A program made the position numbers and the translations under genes. The notes below the pieces were generated by a model. The model did not search any database, was not told where the DNA came from, and saw only the letters and a list, made by a program, of their open reading frames with translations. A DNA stretch of 64,000 bases from Vibrio sp. VB16 (GTDB taxonomy: Bacteria; Pseudomonadota; Gammaproteobacteria; Enterobacterales; Vibrionaceae): contig NZ_CP087590.1 of the NCBI RefSeq assembly GCF_015594925.2, forward strand, positions 3,348,001 to 3,412,000, given 5' to 3'. Positions 26,372 to 35,862 of the stretch are shown in pieces (positions within the stretch are counted from its first letter, which is position 1; the number at the start of each line of letters is the position of its first letter).

Positions 26372-27583
26372 TTACTTCTGCATATTCATAGTACGAATAC
26401 GGCTTGCTAGTGAATATAAACGGATGAATCCTTCAGCATGGCTTTGGTCATAGACTTCATCTTCACCAAATGTCGCAAATTTTTCACAATATAGACTGTT
26501 TTCAGAACGTTTCTGAGTCGCCGTAGCTTGACCCTTATAAAGTTTAATCACCACCTCACCGTTTACGTCTTGAGCAAGGCTCTCTGTTGCAGCAAGGATA
26601 GACTCGCATAACGGAGTGAACCAACGGCCATCATAGATTAGGTGGGCAGCTTTTACGCCTAATTCTTCACGGAACTCAAATGAGCTTTTATCCAGTACAA
26701 GTTGTTCAACTGAACGCAGTGCTTCCATCATAATAGTGCCACCCGGCGTTTCATAACAACCACGTGACTTCATTCCTACTAAACGGTTTTCAACGATATC
26801 AATACGACCAATACCGTGCTCAACACCTTTCTCATTCAGGTACATTAGCGCGTCGTATGGCTTCATATCTACACCATCAACAGCTACAACTTCGCATTTT
26901 TCCACTTTAATTGTTACATATTCGGCTTCGTTAGGTGCCTCTTCAGGGCTTTTTGTCCATGCCCAACAGTCATCATTTGGTGCATTCCACGTTTTTTCAA
27001 GAACACCACCTTCTGTTGAAATATGCCATGCGTTTGCATCACGAGAGTAAATCTTTGTTAAAGACGCAGAGCATGGGATATTGCGCACCTCTAGGTAATC
27101 TAAACACTCTTCACGACTCACTAAATCCCATTCACGCCAAGGGGCGATAACGTGTAGATCCGGAGCCAACGCAGCGAATGCACCTTCAAAACGAACTTGA
27201 TCATTCCCTTTACCAGTACAACCGTGAGCAAGTGCATCCGCACCCACCTTCCGAGCGCACTCAACCTGCGCCTTAGCGATTATCGGGCGAGCCATTGAAG
27301 TACCTAAAAGATATTTACCCTCGTACAATGCACCCGTTTTTAAAGAAGGATAGATATAATCTTTAACCATCTCTTCTTTAAGGTCTCCTATATAAACTTC
27401 AGACGCACCAGAAGCGAGCGCTTTTTCTTCAACGCCTTCTAACTCTTCAGCACCCTGTCCAACATCTGCCACAAAAGCGACCACTTCACAGTTATAATTC
27501 TCTTTCAACCATGGAATGATCACTGATGTGTCTAGACCGCCGGAATAGGCTACGACTACTTTCTTTACTTCAATCTTGCTCAT
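26372..27583 (-). CDS. argG: Argininosuccinate synthase
   Basis: ATP-dependent condensation of citrulline and aspartate, 403 residues. The PP-loop is VVAYSGGLDTSVIIPWL and the substrate segments are ARPIIAKAQVECARK and HGCTGKGNDQVRFE. Between argB (89 bp upstream) and argH (138 bp downstream), same strand. Full length. Confidence 0.97.
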   Translation of the reverse strand: MSKIEVKKVVVAYSGGLDTSVIIPWLKENYNCEVVAFVADVGQGAEELEGVEEKALASGASEVYIGDLKEEMVKDYIYPSLKTGALYEGKYLLGTSMARPIIAKAQVECARKVGADALAHGCTGKGNDQVRFEGAFAALAPDLHVIAPWREWDLVSREECLDYLEVRNIPCSASLTKIYSRDANAWHISTEGGVLEKTWNAPNDDCWAWTKSPEEAPNEAEYVTIKVEKCEVVAVDGVDMKPYDALMYLNEKGVEHGIGRIDIVENRLVGMKSRGCYETPGGTIMMEALRSVEQLVLDKSSFEFREELGVKAAHLIYDGRWFTPLCESILAATESLAQDVNGEVVIKLYKGQATATQKRSENSLYCEKFATFGEDEVYDQSHAEGFIRLYSLASRIRTMNMQK

Positions 27584-27672
27584 TGTATTTCTCCTGATCT
27601 CCCGGACTGCTCTGGCGGTCAGTACATCGGGTATAAAATCTGTTGTGTTTGAAAATTATGTTTATCTAAATT

Positions 27673-28461
27673 TTACTGCGGCAAGAACTGCGTACCTATG
27701 CTCTTACCTGCGAATAATTCGCTTAATTTGTCTGGATAACGCCACGTTGCGACTTCAATTGGTCTGCCAAGCTCGTTAGCAGCATCAAGTGCCGCTTCTA
27801 CTTTGACAATCATACCGTCTGTAATAACCTTGCTTTGAATCAGGGCTTGAGCTTGTTTTTTGTCTAGATTAGGCAGCAAATGCCCCTTTCCATCCAATAC
27901 ACCACTGACATCAGAAAGCAGCACTAACTCTGCGTCTAAAGCGCTTGCCACCGCCACTGCAGCTTGATCAGCATTCACGTTCATCATCTGGCCTTTATCC
28001 GTTAGGCCAATAGAGCTAATAATAGGTAATGCACCTGTGGCTAATATCGCTTTTACCACCGCAGGGTCACCTGCGCTCGCTTTGCCTACTGCGCCGAGTT
28101 CAGGATCCAGCTCTTCCACCTTGCAAAGACCACCGTCTGCCAAGCAAAGACCGACAGCGTTGAGTCCGTTTTTAACGGCTTCACCTTGAAGTGATTTGTT
28201 TGCTGTCCCAGCCAACGCACCCGCAATAACCGGTATTTGATCATAAGGTGTAATCCGTAGCCCATTTTTCTTTACTGTTTTAAGTTGAAGCTTATCCATC
28301 AGTTCGTCAACGAGGTAACCTCCACCATGAACGATAACGAGTTCCCTGTTTGCCTGATGTTTATAGTTATCAATAGCGTTAAAAAGCTTGCCTAGAGTGT
28401 CGGTACTTGAAAGTGCTGCGCCGCCTAGCTTAATCACTAATGGTTTTAGATTTTGATTCAT
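27673..28461 (-). CDS. argB: Acetylglutamate kinase
   Basis: Phosphorylates N-acetylglutamate in arginine synthesis, 262 residues from the ATG at 28461 (MNQNLKPLVIKLGGAALSST). The conserved KLGG, VHGGGYLVDELMDKL, and VNADQAAVAVASAL segments are present. An alternative GTG at 28473 overlaps the argC stop (GTGA) and would add four residues; a GAGAA stretch precedes the ATG. Confidence 0.95.
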   Translation of the reverse strand: MNQNLKPLVIKLGGAALSSTDTLGKLFNAIDNYKHQANRELVIVHGGGYLVDELMDKLQLKTVKKNGLRITPYDQIPVIAGALAGTANKSLQGEAVKNGLNAVGLCLADGGLCKVEELDPELGAVGKASAGDPAVVKAILATGALPIISSIGLTDKGQMMNVNADQAAVAVASALDAELVLLSDVSGVLDGKGHLLPNLDKKQAQALIQSKVITDGMIVKVEAALDAANELGRPIEVATWRYPDKLSELFAGKSIGTQFLPQ

Positions 28462-28469
28462 ATTTATTC

Positions 28470-29474
28470 TCACAGAAGCGAAGTAAGCGGCTCAAAGCCG
28501 TTACGAATATTTAAGCACTGCATCGCGTGGCTAGATGCCCCCTTCAAAAGATTATCTATTGCCGAGACAACGATGACGTGTTCACCTTCCACCTTCCAAC
28601 CGATATCGCAAAAAGGGGTAAACTCTACATCTTGTATCTTTGGAATGCCTTGCTGCTTTAAACGAACTGCAGGTTTATTTTGATAAGCTTTCTCGAAAGC
28701 GTTACTCACATCTTCAGCCGTTACACCAACAGCAAGTTTCATTGTAATCGTGGCCAATATGCCTCTTTTAAAATTACCTAAATGCGGAATAAAAATCACA
28801 TCGCAGCCGAGATGAGACGCAATTTCAGGTTTGTGTCGATGACTGAACAACCCGTAAGGCTGTAGGCTCACTTCACAAAAGCTATTGGTCATGCTCGCTT
28901 TGCGACCAGCCCCCGTTACGCCACTTGTCGCGTTAATAACTGGCCATTGATTGAGGTCTAACATGTTCATTTCAACCAGTGGTTTTATCGCGAGTTGTGA
29001 AGCGGTGGGGTAACAACCCGCAACAGCAATAAGGTTTGTATTTTTGATCTCTTTCTCATTCCACTCAGCAAGGCCATATACCGCGCCTTTAAGTAGATCA
29101 GAATGCTGATGGTCAAAACCATAATATTGGGAATAAAAGCCATCGGCTTGAACGCGATACGCCCCAGACAAATCAAAAACCTGACAACCCTGAGCCAAAA
29201 ACTCTGGAGCCAAGTCATGACTAACTTCGTGAGCCGTCGCGAGAAAAACAACATCGCAAGCCTCGGCGACAGCTTGAACGTCGGTCAGAGGTTGAACGAG
29301 CATTTCAACAACACCAGAAAGTTTACCGTGTATTGCGCTAATCTTTTTATTCGCGTCTAGACTATTGGCGGAAACATACAATCCTGTTAGCGTTAGCTCT
29401 GGATGTTTTGTGACCATGAGAGCGAGTTCCGCTCCGGTATAACCGCTTGCACCAATAATTGTGGTTTTTAACAT
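28470..29474 (-). CDS. argC: N-acetyl-gamma-glutamyl-phosphate reductase
   Basis: NADPH-dependent reductase, 334 residues. MLKTTIIGASGYTGAELALM carries the nucleotide-binding GASGYTG, and the catalytic Cys is in VAGCYPTASQLAIKPL; HRHKPEI is the conserved His region. First gene of argCBGH and divergent from argE, with the intergenic region as the shared control site. Confidence 0.97.
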   Translation of the reverse strand: MLKTTIIGASGYTGAELALMVTKHPELTLTGLYVSANSLDANKKISAIHGKLSGVVEMLVQPLTDVQAVAEACDVVFLATAHEVSHDLAPEFLAQGCQVFDLSGAYRVQADGFYSQYYGFDHQHSDLLKGAVYGLAEWNEKEIKNTNLIAVAGCYPTASQLAIKPLVEMNMLDLNQWPVINATSGVTGAGRKASMTNSFCEVSLQPYGLFSHRHKPEIASHLGCDVIFIPHLGNFKRGILATITMKLAVGVTAEDVSNAFEKAYQNKPAVRLKQQGIPKIQDVEFTPFCDIGWKVEGEHVIVVSAIDNLLKGASSHAMQCLNIRNGFEPLTSLL

Positions 29475-29513
29475 CTTAACTTATCCAAATATTTGGGTAA
29501 CTGACGACAGTCA

Positions 29514-29566
29514 AACTTGACTATTCATACTCAAAAAACGTCATTATTCGGTTTTTTATTCATAAA
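29514..29566. promoter_or_regulatory. Candidate arginine-repressor region between argC and argE
   Basis: Three ATTCA/ATTCG half-sites (29523, 29545, 29558) and a TATGAAT half on the minus strand lie in an AT-rich stretch between the divergent argC and argE. They resemble ARG-box halves (TNTGAATWWWWATTCANW), but none forms a full, well-matched 18-mer, so the call is weak. Dual control by ArgR is expected from known argE-argCBH biology. Confidence 0.35.
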
Positions 29567-29630
29567 TAATGATTTAATATGCTTTTTAACGTCTTAATGG
29601 TTATCTGTCAATAGGAGAAGCGAAGATAAT

Positions 29631-30827
29631 ATGCAATTACCTAAATTTATCGATGTATACAAGGGACTCATTTCGACCTCTTCTATCAGTTCAACAGACC
29701 CAAGTTGGGATGAAGGGAATAGCCAAGTCATCGAATTATTGGCTGATTGGTTAAAACAGATGCACTTTGAAGTGGATGTGGTTGAGGTTGAAAAAGGCAA
29801 ATGCAACTTAATTGCTAAACGAGGTCAAGGCGAAGGCGGACTGTTATTAGCAGGACATACTGATACGGTCCCTTTTGATCAAGGACAGTGGAGTTTTGAT
29901 CCACATACGCTGACCGAAGCAAACAACCGTTTTTATGGGCTGGGTACTGCAGACATGAAAGGGTTCTTCGCTTTCATTATTGAAGCGGTAAAAAAAGTAG
30001 ATTGGAAAACGCAAACAAAGCCTCTGTATATACTCGCGACATGTGATGAAGAAACGACCATGCTCGGCGCGCGTCACTTTACCGATGATGCACCGATAAA
30101 ACCGGATTATTGTATTATCGGTGAGCCAACCAGCTTGGTACCCATTCGCGGCCACAAAGGACACGTAGCCAATGCGATTAGAGTCACCGGCAAATCTGGC
30201 CATTCATCAGACCCTGCATTGGGCGTTAACGCCATTGAAATAATGCATGAGGTTATGTACGCCCTAATGCAGCTAAAAAACCAACTGGTGAAAGAATACC
30301 ACCATCCGGGATTTGCCATTCCTTCGCCAACGTTAAATTTAGGGCATATCCATGGCGGAGATAGTGCAAACCGAATTTGTGGCTGTTGCGAACTCCATTA
30401 CGATGTGCGACCTCTACCTGGAATAAGCCTTGATGGCCTAGACAACATGTTGCGCGGCGCGTTAAAAGAAGTGGAAGCTAAATGGCCAAACCGCATTGAG
30501 ATCCGCCCTTTACACGAACCTATACCAGGGTATGAATGCTCCAACGAGCACTCTTCTCACCAACATTCATCACATGAACACGCGTCACAAGTACTCGCTC
30601 CTCAAAAAAATAGTTTCATTGCAGGGATGGAAGCCATATGTGGGATGGAATCAGAGACCGTAAACTATTGCACTGAAGCGCCATTTTTACAGCAGTTGTG
30701 CCCAACATTGGTTTTAGGTCCTGGTTCGATAGATCAAGCCCATCAGCCCGATGAATTCTTAGCGTTCGAATTTATCGACCCAACTATTAATATTCTTTCT
30801 AAGGCAATTCGTCAGTATTGCTTCTAA
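29631..30827 (+). CDS. argE: Acetylornithine deacetylase with His-rich insertion
   Basis: Zinc hydrolase releasing ornithine from N-acetylornithine, 398 residues. M20-family motifs are LLLAGHTDTVPFDQGQW, GLGTADMKGFFAF, CDEETTMLGARHF and IGEPTSLVPIRGHKG. Near residues 300-325 there is an insert YECSNEHSSHQHSSHEHASQ followed by VLAPQ, with repeated Ser-Ser-His units, before the family resumes at FIAGMEAICGM. It makes the protein longer than E. coli ArgE (383). Divergent from argC. Confidence 0.96.
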   Translation: MQLPKFIDVYKGLISTSSISSTDPSWDEGNSQVIELLADWLKQMHFEVDVVEVEKGKCNLIAKRGQGEGGLLLAGHTDTVPFDQGQWSFDPHTLTEANNRFYGLGTADMKGFFAFIIEAVKKVDWKTQTKPLYILATCDEETTMLGARHFTDDAPIKPDYCIIGEPTSLVPIRGHKGHVANAIRVTGKSGHSSDPALGVNAIEIMHEVMYALMQLKNQLVKEYHHPGFAIPSPTLNLGHIHGGDSANRICGCCELHYDVRPLPGISLDGLDNMLRGALKEVEAKWPNRIEIRPLHEPIPGYECSNEHSSHQHSSHEHASQVLAPQKNSFIAGMEAICGMESETVNYCTEAPFLQQLCPTLVLGPGSIDQAHQPDEFLAFEFIDPTINILSKAIRQYCF

Positions 30828-30875
30828 TCTTTAATCATAAGATCTCATTGTTGAACTTATGTTTTCGATGTCATG

Positions 30876-30910
30876 TATAGGGTTGTGGAATTTTATTTCA
30901 CAACCCTATA
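30876..30910. terminator. Perfect 12-bp hairpin after argE
   Basis: TATAGGGTTGTG pairs exactly with CACAACCCTATA around an 11-nt AT-rich loop, 49 bp past the argE stop. There is no T-run, so a terminator is likely but not certain. Confidence 0.55.
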
Positions 30911-31060
30911 ACGCCATCTGTTTCAGACGTGATCCCGGTCAAATTAACATCATTAAAATCATTGCGTCTTTGTCTTTATTTGACTCAAAGCACAGATATT
31001 AGCTAGATTGTATAACTGGGAAGAAAATACACTGTAATTAAATTACGAGGCAGAAAGGAA

Positions 31061-33694
31061 ATGAACGAGAAATATGCTGCTTTAAAGAGTAACGTGAGAA
31101 CACTAGGTCACTTGCTTGGCAACACAATTAAGAATGCGCATGGCGAAGAGATTTTAGAAAAAGTCGAACTGATACGCCAACTTTCAAAATCTGCCGAAAG
31201 AGAAAACGATCAAGAAGCTCGCGAAGAACTCATTCAGGTAATATCTAACCTACCGGATAACCAGTTAAATCCGGTTGCAAGGGCATTTAACCAATTTCTA
31301 AACCTAACGAATATAGCAGAGCAATACCATACGATTTCTCGCCATTGCGATGCGAATATCTGCGAACCAGACGTCATTCACACACTATTTTCAAAGCTAA
31401 CACAAAACAGTGTGAGCAAATTAGACACTGCTCAGTCTATTAAAGATCTCAATATTGAACTGGTCCTTACTGCACACCCGACAGAGATAGCTCGTCGCAC
31501 CATGATAAATAAATTGGTGAAGATCAATAAGTGCCTTTCACAGCTCGAACTTAGTGACCTCTCTCCAAGAGAACGTGTTAAGCAAGAACGTCGATTAGAG
31601 CAGCTGATCGCTCAATCTTGGCATTCTGATGATATGCGTAAAGAACGCCCAACACCGCTTGACGAAGCTAAGTGGGGCTTCGCCGTTGTTGAAAACTCCT
31701 TATGGCAGGCGGTACCCGAGTTTCTGCGTGAATTTAATGACAGAGTGACTGACTACCTTGGCGAAGGGCTCCCTATTGATGCTCGTCCGGTTCATTTTTC
31801 TTCTTGGATGGGTGGCGATAGAGATGGAAATCCATTCGTTACCCATGAGATTACTCATGAGGTTCTATATCTATCACGCTGGAAGGCGGCCGACCTCTAT
31901 CTAGCGGACATCATTGAGCTCGTCAGTGAGCTTTCAATGATCGAATGCACAAATGAATTAAGGCAATTAGCTGGCGACGCACATGAACCTTACCGTGCTG
32001 TACTTAAACAGATAAGAACACTGCTCACAGGCACGCTCGAAGTACTGGATGCGAAAGTAAATAGAACGGAAGTTCCTAACAAAGCCATATTAGAGAATGT
32101 AAGCCAATTATGGGATCCTCTCTACGCCTGCTACCAATCATTACATCAATGTGGAATGGGCGTCATAGCTGACGGTGCATTGTTAGATACCCTTCGTCGA
32201 GTTAAAGCGTTTGGCGTCCATCTTGTACGCTTAGATATTCGCCAAGAGAGTACTCGTCATTCAGACGTACTATCTGAACTTACCCGTTATTTAGGTATAG
32301 GCGATTATGACCATTGGAATGAACAAGATAGAATTTCTTTTTTAGTCAATGAATTAAGTTCAAAACGTCCACTTTTACCTCGTAACTGGCAGCCCTCTGA
32401 GCAGGTACAAGAGGTTTTAGACACCTGTAGGATAATTGCGAGTCAGTCTCGCGAAGCTTTCGGTTCTTATGTTATTTCAATGGCACGGACCGCATCGGAT
32501 GTGTTAGCCGTTCATTTACTGCTTCAAGAGTCTGGCTGTCAGTTCCGTATGGACGTATGCCCACTATTTGAAACACTCGATGACTTGAATAATTCAGAAG
32601 CCGTCATCAAACAGTTGCTCGAAATTGATTGGTATAGAGGCTTTATCCAAAACCACCAAATGGTCATGATTGGCTATTCTGACTCTGCTAAAGATGCGGG
32701 AGTTATGTCTGCGGGTTGGGCCCAATATAGTGCCATGGATGCTTTAGTACGTGTTTGTGATGAAGCCAACATCGAACTCACACTCTTCCATGGCCGCGGC
32801 GGCACCATTGGCCGAGGTGGCGCACCAGCGCATGCTGCGCTACTTTCTCAACCGCCGAAAAGTTTAAAGGGGGGGTTGCGTGTAACGGAACAAGGGGAAA
32901 TGATCCGCTTTAAGCTTGGGTTACCGGATATCGCAGTAAACAGCTTTAACCGCTACGCCAGTGCGATTCTTGAGGCCAATCTTTTACCGCCTCCAAGCCC
33001 GAAGCAAGAGTGGCGCGACCTAATGGAAGTCTTGTCACAAGTATCCTGTGAAGCATACCGCTCCATCGTTCAGGGGGAGCCAGATTTCGTTCCTTACTTT
33101 AGAGCGGCGACCCCAGAACGAGAGTTGGGCAAGCTTCCTCTCGGATCGAGACCATCAAAAAGAAACCCTAACGGTGGAGTGGAAAGTCTAAGGGCTATTC
33201 CATGGATATTCTCATGGAGTCAAAATAGATTGGTTTTACCCGCTTGGTTGGGGGCTGGTGAATCGATACAGTACTCAATCGACAAAGGGCACCAGAACCT
33301 ATTAGAGGAGATGTGTCGTGAATGGCCTTTCTTCTCTACCCGCCTTGGTATGTTAGAGATGGTGTACACCAAGACCAATATTGAAATTTCCCGATATTAC
33401 GATCAAAGACTAGCAGACAAGTCACTTTGGCGAATAGGCGATCAATTGCGGGACCAGCTGCAAAAAGATATTAAGGCCGTTCTCAATGTTGAGAACAACG
33501 AAAACTTGATGCAAAGCGACCCGTGGGGATTGGAGTCTATCCGATTGCGTAACGTCTATGTTTTACCTATGAATATTCTTCAGGCTGAGCTTCTATACCG
33601 AACTCGCCAATCAGATCAACCCTCTGTAGAACTAGAAGAAGCATTGATGGTGACAATAGCAGGTATTGCTGCTGGCATGCGCAACACAGGGTAG
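31061..33694 (+). CDS. ppc: Phosphoenolpyruvate carboxylase
   Basis: Anaplerotic enzyme making oxaloacetate from PEP and bicarbonate, 877 residues. The catalytic His138 is in LVLTAHPTEIARRTM, and the glycine loop FHGRGGTIGRGGAPAHAALLSQPP contains the essential Arg residues; the C-terminus ends MRNTG as in the family. AGGAA precedes the ATG. The 233 bp to argE contain a hairpin and probably the promoter. Confidence 0.98.
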   Translation: MNEKYAALKSNVRTLGHLLGNTIKNAHGEEILEKVELIRQLSKSAERENDQEAREELIQVISNLPDNQLNPVARAFNQFLNLTNIAEQYHTISRHCDANICEPDVIHTLFSKLTQNSVSKLDTAQSIKDLNIELVLTAHPTEIARRTMINKLVKINKCLSQLELSDLSPRERVKQERRLEQLIAQSWHSDDMRKERPTPLDEAKWGFAVVENSLWQAVPEFLREFNDRVTDYLGEGLPIDARPVHFSSWMGGDRDGNPFVTHEITHEVLYLSRWKAADLYLADIIELVSELSMIECTNELRQLAGDAHEPYRAVLKQIRTLLTGTLEVLDAKVNRTEVPNKAILENVSQLWDPLYACYQSLHQCGMGVIADGALLDTLRRVKAFGVHLVRLDIRQESTRHSDVLSELTRYLGIGDYDHWNEQDRISFLVNELSSKRPLLPRNWQPSEQVQEVLDTCRIIASQSREAFGSYVISMARTASDVLAVHLLLQESGCQFRMDVCPLFETLDDLNNSEAVIKQLLEIDWYRGFIQNHQMVMIGYSDSAKDAGVMSAGWAQYSAMDALVRVCDEANIELTLFHGRGGTIGRGGAPAHAALLSQPPKSLKGGLRVTEQGEMIRFKLGLPDIAVNSFNRYASAILEANLLPPPSPKQEWRDLMEVLSQVSCEAYRSIVQGEPDFVPYFRAATPERELGKLPLGSRPSKRNPNGGVESLRAIPWIFSWSQNRLVLPAWLGAGESIQYSIDKGHQNLLEEMCREWPFFSTRLGMLEMVYTKTNIEISRYYDQRLADKSLWRIGDQLRDQLQKDIKAVLNVENNENLMQSDPWGLESIRLRNVYVLPMNILQAELLYRTRQSDQPSVELEEALMVTIAGIAAGMRNTG

Positions 33695-33706
33695 AACAAA
33701 AAACCA

Positions 33707-33752
33707 CAAACAGGACAGTGTGGCTAAATTATTCAGCACACTGTTCTGTTTG
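33707..33752. terminator. Hairpin downstream of ppc
   Basis: CAAACAGGACAGTGTG and CACACTGTTCTGTTTG pair over 15 of 16 positions with a 14-nt loop, starting 12 bp after the ppc stop. It is likely a transcript end, although the T-run is weak. Confidence 0.65.
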
Positions 33753-34088
33753 CAATTCAATTCGAGAGGTTTATCATCCTTTTGAGACAATTTGCCCTTT
33801 TTTTTTATTTTAACAACAAAATTTAGTGGTATGCTTACGCCCCGTTGTGCCTCAAAGATCGACTATACTCATAACAGGCATAATAATATGGAATCAAACT
33901 CCGCAAGTATCTAGGTGGAATTCGGCTGAAGATAGGGAATGACGAACAAACATAGATTTGTCGTTATTCTGAACTGCTAATAAGCAGATCTGTCGTTATT
34001 CTGAACTGCAAAATAATTAGTGTCACAAAAAGCACGGAAGCAGTTCAAGTTGTGAGTTATTTGTATTACTAATTATTGGATTTAAGAT
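33753..34088. promoter_or_regulatory. Long repeat-rich leader/promoter region of aphA
   Basis: 336 bp with no convincing gene. It contains CTAGGTG (33911-33917), complementary to the conserved CACCUAG part of Vibrio Qrr small RNAs as I recall it, an imperfect inverted repeat (33937-33969), and a 23-bp tandem direct repeat (33955-33977 and 33987-34009, one mismatch). In V. harveyi and V. cholerae the aphA leader is a known Qrr target; whether the same is true here is inference. Confidence 0.5.
33955..34009. repeat. 23-bp direct repeat pair, period 32, upstream of aphA
   Basis: GATTTGTCGTTATTCTGAAC continuing TGC, and the same with GATCTG at its start; 22 of 23 positions identical. The 9 bases between the copies, together with the flanking CTGCT...AGCAG, can form a small hairpin. 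Confidence 0.85.
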
Positions 34089-34628
34089 ATGTCATTACCA
34101 CACGTAATCCTTACCGTTTTAAGCACTCGCGATGCTACCGGATATGATATAACCAAAGAATTTTCATATAGCATTGGCTATTTTTGGAAAGCGAGTCATC
34201 AACAAGTTTATCGAGAGCTCAATAAAATGGCTCAAAATGAACTCGTCACCTGTGTTTTGCATCCTCAGGATGGGAAGCCAGATAGAAAAATTTACTCCAT
34301 TGCCGAAACTGGGCGCCGTGCACTCGGTGAATGGTTTGAACAACCAACAGCACAGGCAACAATAAGAGATGAGTTCAGCGCTAAGTTAATGGCTTGCGCA
34401 ATCCAACCTACTGCTCCTTTCAGAGAACAAGTATCTATACTTATTGGTGAGTCTAAACAGCTAGTCAGTCATTACAAAGAGATTGAAGCGACTTATTATG
34501 GTGACCCAACCAAGCTAGACAAGCACGCTAAATTAGAACGCCTTACTTTAAGACGTAACCTCTTAATACGTGAAGCTTGGATTGATTGGGCGGAAGAAGT
34601 GGTTGCTGAATTAAAATCCATGGACTAA
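34089..34628 (+). CDS. aphA: Quorum-sensing master regulator AphA (PadR family)
   Basis: Low-cell-density master regulator of Vibrio, 179 residues. The N-terminal winged helix reads MSLPHVILTVLSTRDATGYD and KASHQQVYRELNKM, matching V. cholerae AphA almost residue for residue as I recall it, and the C-terminal antiparallel coiled coil carries LERLTLRRNLLIREAWIDWA. In known vibrios it is activated by Qrr RNAs and repressed by HapR/LuxR. Convergent with metF. Full length. Confidence 0.96.
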   Translation: MSLPHVILTVLSTRDATGYDITKEFSYSIGYFWKASHQQVYRELNKMAQNELVTCVLHPQDGKPDRKIYSIAETGRRALGEWFEQPTAQATIRDEFSAKLMACAIQPTAPFREQVSILIGESKQLVSHYKEIEATYYGDPTKLDKHAKLERLTLRRNLLIREAWIDWAEEVVAELKSMD

Positions 34629-34659
34629 AACGACTTCGTTCTAGTCTTTGATTCTAAAT

Positions 34660-34696
34660 AAAAAGGGCTGATGTGAACACATTGACCCTTTTTATT
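34660..34696. terminator. Bidirectional terminator between aphA and metF
   Basis: AAAAAGGG...CCCTTTTT with a partly paired middle (GATGTG/CACATT), flanked by A-run and T-run. It fits both convergent genes. Confidence 0.8.
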
Positions 34697-34705
34697 TATT
34701 ACGGC

Positions 34706-35593
34706 TTATCTTGTTGGTCTTACACCTAATGTATGGCACAACGCAAACGTCATCTCAGCACGATTTAGAGTATAGAAATGAAAATCCTTCACGCCTTCTC
34801 TGCTTAAAATTCTCACCATATCAATAGCTTGACTCGCACCAACCAGTTGGCGAGTTGTTGGATCGTCTTCTAAGCCGCTAAATTGCTGTGCCATCCATCC
34901 CGGTACTTTCACGTTATTCATTGCGGCAAAACGAGAGGCTTGCGTAAAGTTAGAAACGGGCAGTATTCCCGGTATTATCTCAGCGTCAATCCCCGCACTC
35001 ACACAACGATCTCTGAACCTTAGGTAGCTTTCAACATCAAAGAAAAATTGGGTTATTGCACGATTAGCACCTGCATCCACCTTTCTTTTTAAATTAAGTA
35101 AGTCGGACTGGGCACTTTTTGCTTCTGGGTGAACCTCTGGAAACGCCGCCACTGAGATATCAAAATCATGTCGTGACTTGAGCAGAGTAACCAAGTCCGA
35201 TGCATACATATTTGGTACACCACCACCAGCCGGAATATCACCACGCAACGCGACGATATTGCGTATACCATTTGCCCAATAGTCATCCGCAATATCTATA
35301 AGCTCATCACGACTTGCGTCGATGCAGGTTAAATGTGGCGCAGCCACCAAGCCTGTCTGATCTTTAATTTCTTTGATAATAGAATGGGTACGGTCACGTT
35401 CACCAGAGTTTGCCCCGTAGGTAACCGACACAAATTTAGGTTGAAGTGTTTTTAAACGGTGCACAGAGTTCCACAACGTTTCTTCCATTTTTTCGCTACT
35501 TGGCGGAAAAAATTCAAAAGAGACATTAATATCACCAAGCTCCGCGATATTCTGATTTAAGGCATCTAGATGACTAGCGTGTGAATAACTCAT
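34706..35593 (-). CDS. metF: 5,10-methylenetetrahydrofolate reductase
   Basis: FAD enzyme that reduces methylene-THF to methyl-THF for methionine synthesis, 295 residues. VSFEFFPPSSEKMEETLW and the folate/FAD segment TQFFFDVESYLRFRDRC are present, and the C-terminus FHFYTLNRAEMTFALCHTLG is diagnostic. Monocistronic, with met boxes 42 bp upstream of its start codon. Confidence 0.96.
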   Translation of the reverse strand: MSYSHASHLDALNQNIAELGDINVSFEFFPPSSEKMEETLWNSVHRLKTLQPKFVSVTYGANSGERDRTHSIIKEIKDQTGLVAAPHLTCIDASRDELIDIADDYWANGIRNIVALRGDIPAGGGVPNMYASDLVTLLKSRHDFDISVAAFPEVHPEAKSAQSDLLNLKRKVDAGANRAITQFFFDVESYLRFRDRCVSAGIDAEIIPGILPVSNFTQASRFAAMNNVKVPGWMAQQFSGLEDDPTTRQLVGASQAIDMVRILSREGVKDFHFYTLNRAEMTFALCHTLGVRPTR

Positions 35594-35635
35594 AGTTCTC
35601 TCTCATTCGGGCTGATCGAATTTGTATTTCCGTTT

Positions 35636-35659
35636 TGACGTTTAGACGTCTATATGTCT
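35636..35659 (-). promoter_or_regulatory. MetJ operator (met boxes) of metF
   Basis: Tandem 8-mers AGACGTCT (35644) and ATATGTCT (35652), preceded by TGACGTTT (35636). AGACGTCT is the exact met-box consensus. They lie 42-66 bp upstream of the metF start. Confidence 0.9.
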
Positions 35660-35822
35660 GTAGAATGTAATGAAATGGGATTAATGTCAACATGATGTTC
35701 ATGAAATTTTTTCATGATATTGGTGAGAGATATTCAAGGGGAATGTAGGAGGGACTAAGGTTAGTTAACATGAATTCGACTCTGGAGATAGATCGATATA
35801 CCCATGGCAACGACAAGTAAAA

Positions 35823-35850
35823 CTACCACTGCCCCTTTAAAAGCAGTGGC
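35823..35850 (-). terminator. Terminator of metBL
   Basis: CCACTGC/GCAGTGG with a 10-nt loop, then TAGTTTTAC on the minus strand, 13 bp after the metL stop. Confidence 0.75.
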
Positions 35851-35862
35851 TAGCGTTTACAT

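Noticed and set aside
31061..33694. Frameshift in ppc
   Set aside because: The frame is continuous over 877 residues with all expected motifs.
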